The notes under the pieces are model-generated. The model had not been told where the DNA came from. It did not search any database and saw only the letters and a program-made list of their open reading frames with translations. A program made the translations under genes and the position numbers. From an uncultured Asticcacaulis sp. (GTDB taxonomy: Bacteria; Pseudomonadota; Alphaproteobacteria; Caulobacterales; Caulobacteraceae): a stretch of DNA of 9,094 nt. Shown piece after piece: positions 1 to 5,751 of this stretch (positions are counted from its first letter, which is position 1; the number at the start of each line of letters is the position of its first letter). The stretch covers positions 1-9,094 of the forward strand of contig CAMLPZ010000168.1 of assembly GCA_946482045.1 (NCBI GenBank), given 5' to 3'.

Positions 1-1180
1 TGAAGCCGGCGCGTTCCATGATCGGGTCGGCAACCGTGCGGATCATTTCGCGATCTTTGGTTTCCTTTCCCGCGATGTTCTCACCGATCGTCTTGCCGGT
101 GACGGTCAAGGCGCCCGTGTCGATCTTGTTGGCAACGGCCAGCTCGTGCAGGATGGCCGGCACGCCGCCGGCGCGATGGAAGCGCTCGCCGAGATACTTG
201 CCCGAAGGCTGCATGTTGAGGATCAGCGGCAGGTCGTGCGCGGCCATCCAATCGGCATCCGTGATTTCGACGCCGGCGTGACGCGCCATGGCAACGATGT
301 GCGGCTGAGCATTGGTCGATCCGCCGATGGCGGCGACCGCAGCAATCGCGTTCAGGAAGGACGCCTTGGTCAGTATCTTGGAAGGCTTGAGGTCCTCATA
401 GGCCATCTCGACTATGCGGCGGCCGGTCTCATAGGCCATCTGGCCGCGCTCACGGTACGGCGCCGGAATGGCCGAGCAGCCCGGCAACGACAGGCCCATG
501 GCTTCGGCAACCGCGTTCATAGTCGAGGCCGTGCCCATGGTGTTGCAGTGGCCAGCTGACGGCGCCGACGAGGTCGCGGCTTCGAAAAACTCTTCCTCGG
601 TGATCTGGCCGGCAGCCAAGGCACGGCGCGAACGCCAGATGACCGTGCCGGAGCCAACCAAGTCGCCATTGTGATAGCCGTCAAGCATCGGCCCACCGCT
701 CAGGACGATGGCCGGGATATCGACGGCGGTCGCCGCCATGATGCCGGCGGGCGTGGTCTTGTCGCAGCCCGTCGTCAGCACAACGGCATCCAGCGGATAA
801 CCGTGCAGGATCTCGATCAACGTCATCATCGACAGGTTGCGGTCGATGGCGGCGGTCGGACGACGACAGTTTTCGAAAATTGGATGAACCGGGAATTCCA
901 TGCAGATGCCGCCGGCGGCAACAATGCCGTCGCGGGCGCGCTTGGCCAGTTCCAGGTGGATGCGGTTACACGGCGCGATGTCGCTGCCCGACTGCGCAAA
1001 GCCGATGATGGGCTTGCCCGAACGCAGTTCGGCCGGCGTGATGCCGTAGTTCATGAAGCGCTCGAGATAGAGCGCGGCCAGGTCGATATGGCCGGGGGCT
1101 TCGAACCATTCCTGGGATCGGAAACGGCCGTTCGGCGTGGCAGGACGGCGCGGCGGCGTCCTTTCGGAAAATTCAGACAT
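1..1180 (-). CDS. xylD: D-xylonate dehydratase XylD (IlvD/Edd family), 3' end cut by window edge
   Basis: This enzyme dehydrates D-xylonate to 2-keto-3-deoxy-D-xylonate, the third step of the Weimberg pathway, in the cytoplasm. The first 393 residues are visible; full-length family members have about 570-600, so the C-terminal third lies beyond base 1. The three iron-sulfur ligand cysteines of the family are present: Cys71 (SDIAPCNR), Cys139 (TTGCDKTTPAG, followed by the conserved DK) and Cys212 (SAGHCNTMG). Their spacings of 68 and 73 residues match what I recall for C. crescentus xylonate dehydratase. The sugar-acid branch signature HPIFENCRRPTAA is also seen, separating it from branched-chain IlvD. 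The ATG at 1180 overlaps the xylC stop by 8 nt (ATGTCTGA), so translation is probably coupled. It is the last visible gene of the xyl operon. L-arabonate dehydratase is the main alternative, but the xylXBC context argues for xylonate. Confidence 0.93.
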   Translation of the reverse strand, partial: MSEFSERTPPRRPATPNGRFRSQEWFEAPGHIDLAALYLERFMNYGITPAELRSGKPIIGFAQSGSDIAPCNRIHLELAKRARDGIVAAGGICMEFPVHPIFENCRRPTAAIDRNLSMMTLIEILHGYPLDAVVLTTGCDKTTPAGIMAATAVDIPAIVLSGGPMLDGYHNGDLVGSGTVIWRSRRALAAGQITEEEFFEAATSSAPSAGHCNTMGTASTMNAVAEAMGLSLPGCSAIPAPYRERGQMAYETGRRIVEMAYEDLKPSKILTKASFLNAIAAVAAIGGSTNAQPHIVAMARHAGVEITDADWMAAHDLPLILNMQPSGKYLGERFHRAGGVPAILHELAVANKIDTGALTVTGKTIGENIAGKETKDREMIRTVADPIMERAGF

Positions 1181-2129
1181 GTTGGATCTCGTTCTGGGGC
1201 AAACCGGGGATATCGACGTCAAACCGGAAGAGCCCTCCCGCCAGTGGCTGCTTTTTCAGCTCTTCCGGCGACAGGCCCTTGGCGGCGGTAGTGGCATAGA
1301 CGGTTTTCAGATCAGGACCGCCAAAGGCGATCTTGGTGACGTTCGAAACGGGGAAGCGCACGCGGCGCAGCAGACGGCCGTCGGGTGCATAGCAGTTGAC
1401 ACCCCAGCCGAAGAACAGTGCATTCCAGACATTGCCGGCACTGTCCACGACCGGACCGTCCATGTAGCCTTGGCCATGCTGCTTCTGCGTCGCCTCTTCA
1501 TTAGCGTAGCAAACGGGGCTGGCGCTTTCGGGCGGCAGGGGCTGGTCGAGTCGCGCGAAGACGCGCTTGTTCGACAGGTGGCCGTCATCGCTGAGGTCGA
1601 AGGCGTAGATGATCTTTTTCAGTGTGTCGTTGTGATAGAGGGTCTTGCCGTCGGGGCTGACAGCCGGGCCATTGGTGATGACGTAGTCGTCGTCCATGAC
1701 CTTCAGGCCACGCGCGTCGTAACGGTAGAGCTTGCCATGCGGGTGATTCTCGTCGTCGTCCATCGAGCCGAACCACAAGCGGCCGTGATGATCGACATAG
1801 CCGTCATTGAGGCGGTTGGTCGGCAGACCCGGCTCGACATGGGTCAGGAGCTCGAAATGCCCCTGACGGTTGTTGCCATGCGGGTCGAAGTCGAAAAGGC
1901 CGGTCTTGCATCCAACGATAAAGCCCCCGCGCTTTTTCGGCGCGATGAAGCCGCACGGCGACGGGGCGTGAAAGACCTGATGCGAGCCGATATTGACGTC
2001 GTAGCGATAGACGCGCGACGACTTGATGTCGACGAACCAGATAGCATGGTCCTTGCGCGACCAGACAGGACCTTCGCCGAGCGTGGCCTTCAGGTCCCAG
2101 ACACAGGTTGGTTCGAACAACTGGCTCAT
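1173..2129 (-). CDS. xylC: D-xylono-lactonase XylC (SMP-30/gluconolactonase family)
   Basis: This enzyme hydrolyses D-xylonolactone to D-xylonate, the second Weimberg step, in the cytoplasm. The 318 residues form an SMP-30/regucalcin six-bladed beta-propeller. Family landmarks are an N-terminal LGEGPVW with the metal-ligand Glu19, NRLNDG at 105-110 (substrate-side Asn/Asp), LWFGSM at 118-123, ITNGPAVSPDG at 151-161 (metal-ligand Asn153), and DGPVVDSAGNVW at 224-235 (Asp224). The C-terminal GGPDLKTVYATTA is typical of the bacterial sugar-lactonase branch. The protein is about 30 residues longer than my recollection of C. crescentus XylC. Most of the difference is an extra stretch at about 195-221, just before the Asp224 motif. 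The ATG is preceded by a modest GGGA sequence. It lies 192 bp after xylB behind a structured spacer, and its end overlaps xylD by 8 nt. An L-arabinolactonase or gluconolactonase activity is possible, but the operon supports xylonolactone. Confidence 0.9.
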   Translation of the reverse strand: MSQLFEPTCVWDLKATLGEGPVWSRKDHAIWFVDIKSSRVYRYDVNIGSHQVFHAPSPCGFIAPKKRGGFIVGCKTGLFDFDPHGNNRQGHFELLTHVEPGLPTNRLNDGYVDHHGRLWFGSMDDDENHPHGKLYRYDARGLKVMDDDYVITNGPAVSPDGKTLYHNDTLKKIIYAFDLSDDGHLSNKRVFARLDQPLPPESASPVCYANEEATQKQHGQGYMDGPVVDSAGNVWNALFFGWGVNCYAPDGRLLRRVRFPVSNVTKIAFGGPDLKTVYATTAAKGLSPEELKKQPLAGGLFRFDVDIPGLPQNEIQHV

Positions 2130-2218
2130 TCCACGTCCCGGTTTACATAATTACAGCCTCGCCCATCGGTCCTGCCGATGCCCCCTCAGCCTCGGCGGCA
2201 GCCAAAATGGGGAGGGCG

Positions 2219-2263
2219 AAAAAAGCCAAACCGAAGCGAAGGGCCGCCCCGAGCTTCGGTTTG
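2219..2263 (-). terminator. Terminator-like hairpin with T6 tail inside the xyl operon
   Basis: On the minus strand a perfect 11-bp stem, CAAACCGAAGC/GCTTCGGTTTG (2253-2263 and 2227-2237), encloses a 15-nt loop. After two bases (GC) it is followed by six Ts (2224-2219). This is the layout of an intrinsic terminator, placed between xylB and xylC. Since xylC and xylD must be transcribed, it would be partial or conditional. A Rho-dependent context or a role in RNA decay is possible instead. Confidence 0.45.
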
Positions 2264-2270
2264 TCGAAGC
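2253..2270 (-). promoter_or_regulatory. Alternative hairpin overlapping the terminator stem (antiterminator-like)
   Basis: On the minus strand GCTTCG (2270-2265) can pair with CGAAGC (2258-2253) across a 6-nt loop. The second arm is also the inner part of the terminator's 5' arm, so the two hairpins cannot form together. The geometry is that of an attenuator. The alternative stem is only 6 bp against 11 for the terminator, so by itself it is the weaker fold. Confidence 0.3.
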
Positions 2271-2321
2271 CTCCTTGCAGACCAAATGTATTGCCCTCAG
2301 GCAAAACTTTGGCCTGACGCG

Positions 2322-3050
2322 TTATCTCCAGCCGGCGTCGATCCAGTAGCCATGACCGGTGCACAGTTCCGCGTCGTCCGACGCCAGGAACAGGGCCAGG
2401 CCAGCGACGTGCTTAGGCTCGATACGGCCCGGCAGGCACTGGGCCTCGACGATCTGGCGCTCGCCTTCCGGCGTATACCACTTCATCTGGCGCGGCGTCT
2501 TGACGTTACCCGGGATGATGGTGGTGACACGGATATTGTCGGGGCCAAGTTCGCGGGCCAGGGCGCGTGTCATGCCTTCGATGCCAGCCTTGGCGGTTTC
2601 ATAAAGGACCAGGTCCGGCAGGCCAAGGTGCCACGAAATCGAACCGAAATTGATGATGGCGCCACCGCCATTGGCCTTCATGCCCGGCGCCACGGCCTTG
2701 GCGCAGAACAGCAGATGCTTGAGGTTCACGGCGATACGGTTGTCGAAATAGGCTTCGGTGACATCGCTAAGTGAATGGCGGTCGTCATTGGCGGCGTTAT
2801 TCAACAGGATATCGACGGTACCGATCTGGGCAAGAGTGCGTTCCAGCGCCGGTATGTCGGTCAGGTCACATTTGTAGAACGTGGCCGTGCCGGCAGGGAG
2901 CTGCGCCGAGATGGTGTCGGCCAGGTCGATGAACGACACTTGCGCGCCCTGTTTTACGAAGGCCTCGACAAGGCCCGCGCCGATGCCGGAGCCCCCGCCG
3001 GTGATAAGCACCTTGCGTCCCTTGAGGCTCGGATAGATGGCAGATGACAT
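2322..3050 (-). CDS. xylB: D-xylose 1-dehydrogenase XylB (NAD-dependent SDR)
   Basis: This enzyme oxidises D-xylose to D-xylonolactone with NAD+, the entry step of the Weimberg pathway, in the cytoplasm. The 242 residues form a classical short-chain dehydrogenase. They show the nucleotide-binding TGGGSGIG (17-24), acidic Asp42 after beta-strand 2 (favouring NAD), CDL at 61-63, NNAAND at 84-89 and structural Asn109. The catalytic residues are Ser137, Tyr150 and Lys154 (YETAK), followed by PGNVKT after beta-6. The opening MSSAIYPSLKG, the FGSISWHLGL block and the ending GYWIDAGWR match the C. crescentus xylose dehydrogenase as I remember it almost word for word, which makes the substrate assignment strong. 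The ATG follows a purine-rich AGGGAAGAG. The gap to xylX is 51 bp, consistent with co-transcription. In C. crescentus xylA sits between these two genes; here it does not. Confidence 0.95.
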   Translation of the reverse strand: MSSAIYPSLKGRKVLITGGGSGIGAGLVEAFVKQGAQVSFIDLADTISAQLPAGTATFYKCDLTDIPALERTLAQIGTVDILLNNAANDDRHSLSDVTEAYFDNRIAVNLKHLLFCAKAVAPGMKANGGGAIINFGSISWHLGLPDLVLYETAKAGIEGMTRALARELGPDNIRVTTIIPGNVKTPRQMKWYTPEGERQIVEAQCLPGRIEPKHVAGLALFLASDDAELCTGHGYWIDAGWR

Positions 3051-3101
3051 AGACTTATACTCTTCCCTAAGGTTTTCGCCCTGGTTTATGCTGTTTTTGT
3101 T

Positions 3102-4280
3102 TTACGACGCCAAGGCTTGCGCGTGAGTGGTGTTTTTTGTGTTTAAAAGTCCGCGCTGAGCGAGGTTTTGCATCAGGTCGGCGATACCGAAGGTCCACTC
3201 ACGAGCATCTTTCGAATAAACGACGCGGTTTTCCAGGCAGCCGAGCTTGGGTGACGATACCTTGACGACGTCGCCGACCTTGTGGGTGAAACCACGGCCC
3301 GGAACGTCGCGGTCCTGGGTGGGCGCGAACAGAGTGCCCAGCATCAGCACGAAGCCATCGGGATAGTGGTGCTCGCTCATCGCCTGGCGGATCAGTTCCA
3401 GCGGATCGCGGCTGATCTGGGTCATGGTCGAGCGGCCAACCAGTTCATAGCCTTCAGGTCCATCGATCTTGAGGTCGAGTTCGGCGGTGCGGACATCCTC
3501 GATGGTGAACCCGTCGTCGAACATGCGGATGAAGGGCCCCAAAGCGCACGATGCGTTGTTGTCCTTGGCCTTGCCGAGCAGCAGGGCCGAACGGCCTTCG
3601 AAGCAGCGCAGATTGACGTCGTTGCCGAGCGTCGCGCCGACAGCACGGCCCTTGGGCGTGACGACCATGACGACTTCGGGCTCGGGGTTGTTCCAGGTCG
3701 AGTCGGAGCGAACGCCGACATCCTCGCCCCAGCCGACACTCGACAGGACGGGTGACTTGGTGAAGACCTCAGCGTCGGGGCCAATGGCGACTTCGAGATA
3801 TTGCGACCACAGGCCATCGGCGATCAGGGCTTCCTTCAGCTTGGCCGATTCAGCAGAGCCCGGCTTCACCGAGCGAATGTCGGAGCCGACGCGTTCGGCC
3901 AGGGCGTTGCGAATGTCCTGCGCCTTGTTGGAATCGCCGCGGGCGCGTTCTTCGATCACGCGCTCGACGGCCGATACGGCAAAGGTCACGCCGGCGGCCT
4001 TGACGCATTGCAGGTCAATCGGCGACAGCAGCTGATCGCCCTTGCGGCCGCCTTCCCAGGTCTTGCCGAAGGTGAAATCCTCGAGCTTGCCCAGCGATTT
4101 GCCGCCGGACGGCGCGCCGGTTTCCGGCCAGGCCTTCAGCAGTTGCGACACGGTTGGCGCAACCGGCGTCATGTCAAACACTTCGCCATTTTGGATCAGG
4201 ATGGGGGTCGGACCGACCTCCGTTTGCAGGCGCCCGATCAAGGTCGCCGACTGCCAGTCCTGAGGTAAAAAGCCCGTCAT
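3102..4280 (-). CDS. xylX: 2-keto-3-deoxy-D-xylonate dehydratase XylX (FAH family)
   Basis: This enzyme converts 2-keto-3-deoxy-D-xylonate to 2-oxoglutarate semialdehyde, the fourth Weimberg step, in the cytoplasm. The 392 residues end in a fumarylacetoacetate-hydrolase fold with metal-ligand candidates Glu200 and Glu202 (NNPEPEVV) and Asp221 (GNDVN). The KAKDNNASCALGP block at 237-249 is typical of the XylX/AraD branch. The start at 4280 is chosen over an upstream in-frame GTG at 4373: it has a GGAG nine bases upstream (4293-4290), and MTGFLPQDW aligns with the known N-terminus of the family, while the 31 extra residues do not. Two oddities are seen. Cys226 (RCFEGR) replaces what I recall as the usual Asp, and a roughly 13-residue tail follows the RGLL end of the Caulobacter protein. 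It is the first gene of the operon, directly behind the operators. Confidence 0.94.
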   Translation of the reverse strand: MTGFLPQDWQSATLIGRLQTEVGPTPILIQNGEVFDMTPVAPTVSQLLKAWPETGAPSGGKSLGKLEDFTFGKTWEGGRKGDQLLSPIDLQCVKAAGVTFAVSAVERVIEERARGDSNKAQDIRNALAERVGSDIRSVKPGSAESAKLKEALIADGLWSQYLEVAIGPDAEVFTKSPVLSSVGWGEDVGVRSDSTWNNPEPEVVMVVTPKGRAVGATLGNDVNLRCFEGRSALLLGKAKDNNASCALGPFIRMFDDGFTIEDVRTAELDLKIDGPEGYELVGRSTMTQISRDPLELIRQAMSEHHYPDGFVLMLGTLFAPTQDRDVPGRGFTHKVGDVVKVSSPKLGCLENRVVYSKDAREWTFGIADLMQNLAQRGLLNTKNTTHAQALAS

Positions 4281-4369
4281 AACAATAATCTCCGCGCCGA
4301 CTGGCGCACCGAAAACCTGAAGGATGGTTGTTGAGTAGCCGTAGGAAATTGCCACGCCGTTGCGGCCAT
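4277..4369 (-). other. Possible 30-codon leader ORF coupled to xylX
   Basis: In the xylX leader an ATG at 4369 opens a 30-codon frame. It starts MAATAWQFPTATQQ, ends RRLLL, and stops at a TGA that overlaps the xylX ATG as ATGA. This is the classic layout for translational coupling. No good Shine-Dalgarno precedes it, and the peptide resembles nothing I know, so it may be chance. The xylX Shine-Dalgarno lies inside it. Confidence 0.2.
4287..4293 (-). promoter_or_regulatory. Shine-Dalgarno that fixes the xylX start
   Basis: The minus strand reads GGAGATT, with GGAG at 4293-4290, nine bases before the ATG at 4280. No comparable site precedes the upstream in-frame GTG at 4373. Confidence 0.7.
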
Positions 4370-4376
4370 CCACGGA

Positions 4377-4390
4377 AGTTAGCGTTACCT
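4377..4390 (-). promoter_or_regulatory. Second XylR/LacI-type operator (O2), downstream
   Basis: AGGTAACGCTAACT on the minus strand is an imperfect palindrome sharing 11 of 14 positions with operator O1. The centres are 32 bp apart, about three helical turns, so two repressor dimers would sit on the same DNA face. It lies within the transcribed leader if the promoter below is right. Confidence 0.6.
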
Positions 4391-4408
4391 ACCCCTAAAC
4401 CCTTATTT

Positions 4409-4422
4409 TGTTAGCGCTACCA
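4409..4422 (-). promoter_or_regulatory. XylR/LacI-type operator (O1) at the xylX promoter
   Basis: TGGTAGCGCTAACA on the minus strand is a near-perfect palindrome with a central CpG, the layout bound by LacI-family dimers. It matches my memory of the Caulobacter xylose-inducible promoter motif (TGTTAGCGCTACCA on the plus strand); this was not checked against a database. Its position 21 bp past a TTGACA box places it over the -10/+1 region, which fits repression by blocking RNA polymerase. Confidence 0.8.
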
Positions 4423-4449
4423 AATCACGCAGCACGAGGATGATGTCAA
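4421..4449 (-). promoter_or_regulatory. Probable xylX promoter
   Basis: A consensus -35 box TTGACA lies at 4449-4444 on the minus strand. A 17-bp spacing puts the -10 at GATTTG (4426-4421), a poor hexamer, as is common in alphaproteobacteria. The predicted start near 4414 would lie within operator O1 and give a leader of about 134 nt before xylX. The -35 lies 33 bp after the repressor gene, and no good terminator is seen between, so some read-through from the repressor gene is possible. Confidence 0.5.
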
Positions 4450-4482
4450 GCTAATACGAAAATTGAAACACAAATTCTAGAC

Positions 4483-5559
4483 TTAACTATCCGACACCGG
4501 ACCGCCCGTGCTGGTGAAGGTCGAGGACTGCCGCTCAATCAGGGCAAAGTCACGGATTTCACGCACCGGCGCGAAGTCGCGGCCCAGGCGGCGCGAACGG
4601 ATCTGTTCCAGCAGCAGACGAACGCTGGCGGCCGCCATGTCGGCGATCGGCTGACGCACGGTCGTCAACTCCGGCCAGACCGACGATGCCATGGCGGTGT
4701 CGTCGAATCCGACGATCGTCAACTGATCCGGCACGTCCAGGCCCATACGGTGGGCGGTCGCCACGGCGCCGGCGGCCATGTCGTCATTGCTGGCGAAAAT
4801 GGCGGTCGGGCGCTGCTTATGGCTCAAGATTCGTTCAGCGGCGTCGAAACCCGAACGGTAGGTGAAGTAGCCCTGAGCGATCAGTTGCGGCTCCACCGTC
4901 AGACCGGCCTTGGCCATGGCGGCCAGGAAGCCGTCGAAGCGAAGCTGGCTGGCATAGGCGTTGGGATGGCCCTTGATGAAACCTATGTCGCGGTGCCCCA
5001 GCTCGATCAGCCGGCGTGTCATGGCGAACGCCGCCTTTTGGTCGTCGATCGACACCGCCCAGATATCGGTGGCCGGACGCGCCGCCGCCACGCCGACGAA
5101 GGGCAGATTCATGTCCTGCAGCGTCTTGGCGACGCGCGTCGAGTCGGAGAGTGGCGGTGACAGGATGACGCCATCGCAACCATTGTTCTTGAGCTTTTCA
5201 AGCGCTGCCGCGGCGCCTTCGGGGCCGTCGCAGGACTCGATCAAAAGCTGCGTACCGGCCTGCGAGCTTTCGCCCAGAATCCCCAGCAGGAACTCGCTCA
5301 GGAAGGCCACGGACGGGTTGGAATAAAGCAGGCCGACACGCGCCGCATCCTGGGTCGCCAAAGAGCGCGCGGCCAGGTTAGGGGAGTAGTTGAGAGCCTC
5401 GACACTGGCCATAACCTTGGCGCGCGTTTCCTCGCGCACGTTCTTTTCGCCGTTTATGACGCGCGATACCGTCATGGGCGATACGCCGACATGCCGCGCG
5501 ACATCATGGATTGTCACGATATTGCCACCGCGGCGGCCGACCTTACGCGCCAAGCTCAA
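4483..5559 (-). CDS. xylR: LacI-family transcriptional repressor, probable xylose repressor XylR
   Basis: This is a DNA-binding repressor expected to hold the xyl operon off until a xylose-related inducer binds. The 358 residues show an N-terminal LacI helix-turn-helix (VTIHDVARHVGVSPMTVSRVING, about 15-37) with recognition helix SPMTVSRVIN. A hinge helix follows (SPNLAARSLAT, 59-69); its Leu would intercalate at the central CpG of the operators just downstream. The rest is a periplasmic-binding-protein-like effector domain (AARVGLLYSN onward, FASNDDMAAGA at 255-265, IVGFDD at 282-287). The ORF opens with TTG at 5559. A TTG two codons later (5553) has the better-spaced AAGGGA, and a GTG directly before TIHDVA is a third choice. 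It lies immediately upstream of xylX in the same orientation. The effector identity is inferred from context; control of the divergent esterase genes is also possible. Confidence 0.85.
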   Translation of the reverse strand: MSLARKVGRRGGNIVTIHDVARHVGVSPMTVSRVINGEKNVREETRAKVMASVEALNYSPNLAARSLATQDAARVGLLYSNPSVAFLSEFLLGILGESSQAGTQLLIESCDGPEGAAAALEKLKNNGCDGVILSPPLSDSTRVAKTLQDMNLPFVGVAAARPATDIWAVSIDDQKAAFAMTRRLIELGHRDIGFIKGHPNAYASQLRFDGFLAAMAKAGLTVEPQLIAQGYFTYRSGFDAAERILSHKQRPTAIFASNDDMAAGAVATAHRMGLDVPDQLTIVGFDDTAMASSVWPELTTVRQPIADMAAASVRLLLEQIRSRRLGRDFAPVREIRDFALIERQSSTFTSTGGPVSDS

Positions 5560-5620
5560 GTCCCTTTTTGTCGAGATGGTCCGGCAGAATCTTCCGGTCC
5601 CTTATGATTCAAGGGGAACA

Positions 5621-5649
5621 TCCATAAACTGCTCCGTTACAATTGGCAA
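5621..5649 (-). promoter_or_regulatory. Candidate promoter for the LacI-family gene
   Basis: On the minus strand TTGCCA (5649-5644), a 17-bp spacer and TATGGA (5626-5621) resemble a sigma-70-type promoter. The start would fall near 5614, about 55 bases before the coding region and next to the CCCTT-N7-AAGGG dyad. The -10 box is weak. Confidence 0.3.
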
Positions 5650-5736
5650 ATTCATAGCTTGTTCGCGCGAAGTTCACCCGCAAAAATCTTTTAATTGGCA
5701 AAAACGCCAGGCCTGTGGCTGTATGAAACAACCTCA

Positions 5737-5751
5737 CAAAGCGCTTGCCAA
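5737..5751. promoter_or_regulatory. LacI-family-type operator upstream of the esterase gene
   Basis: The minus strand reads TTGGCAAGCGCTTTG around a perfect AAGCGCTT (5739-5746), with a central CpG as in LacI-family operators. It lies 55 bp before the esterase start. Its half-site has one base more than the xyl operators, so it probably serves a different LacI-family regulator, although cross-recognition cannot be excluded. Confidence 0.45.

Larger units (their letters stand above)
2130..2321 (-). other. Structured xylB-xylC intergenic spacer, dyad-rich
   Basis: This 192-bp gap interrupts an otherwise compact operon (51 bp between xylX and xylB, 8-nt overlap between xylC and xylD). In transcription order it holds four elements. 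First is a stem-loop five bases after the xylB stop, with arms TCAGGC/GCCTGA (2297-2302 and 2312-2317). Second is an unused Shine-Dalgarno-like AAGGAGG near 2270-2276. Third is the competing hairpin pair with a T6 tail described separately. Fourth is a last stem-loop CATCGG/CCGATG (2164-2169 and 2175-2180). No convincing gene is present; an open frame crosses it on the minus strand but starts inside xylB without its own start signals. It could be an attenuator, an RNA-processing site setting xylXB versus xylCD levels, or a dispersed intergenic repeat inserted into the operon. Confidence 0.7.

Noticed and set aside
1137..2150. A 337-codon open frame on the plus strand opposite xylC and the 5' end of xylD
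   Set aside because: It lies antisense to two clearly recognisable enzymes, encodes a Val/Asp/Arg-rich composition typical of the reverse of GC-rich codons, and has no family motif or start signal.
2143..2364. A 73-codon minus-strand frame across the xylB end and the spacer, with a signal-peptide-like hydrophobic stretch
   Set aside because: Its start is inside xylB, no Shine-Dalgarno precedes it, and the AAGGAGG in the spacer has no start codon at a usable distance. The hydrophobic stretch is most likely chance translation of the hairpin region.
3282..4268. Several plus-strand open frames opposite xylX
   Set aside because: They overlap the recognisable XylX reading frame over its whole length and show no domain; they are antisense shadows.
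4281..4373. In-frame GTG start giving a 31-residue N-terminal extension of XylX
   Set aside because: The extension does not resemble XylX N-termini and has no ribosome site, while the ATG at 4280 has a well-placed GGAG and matches the family start.
4450..4482. A terminator between the LacI-family gene and the xylX promoter
   Set aside because: The 33 bp are AT-rich, but only a very weak AATT-type dyad is present, without a GC stem; this is not enough to call a terminator.
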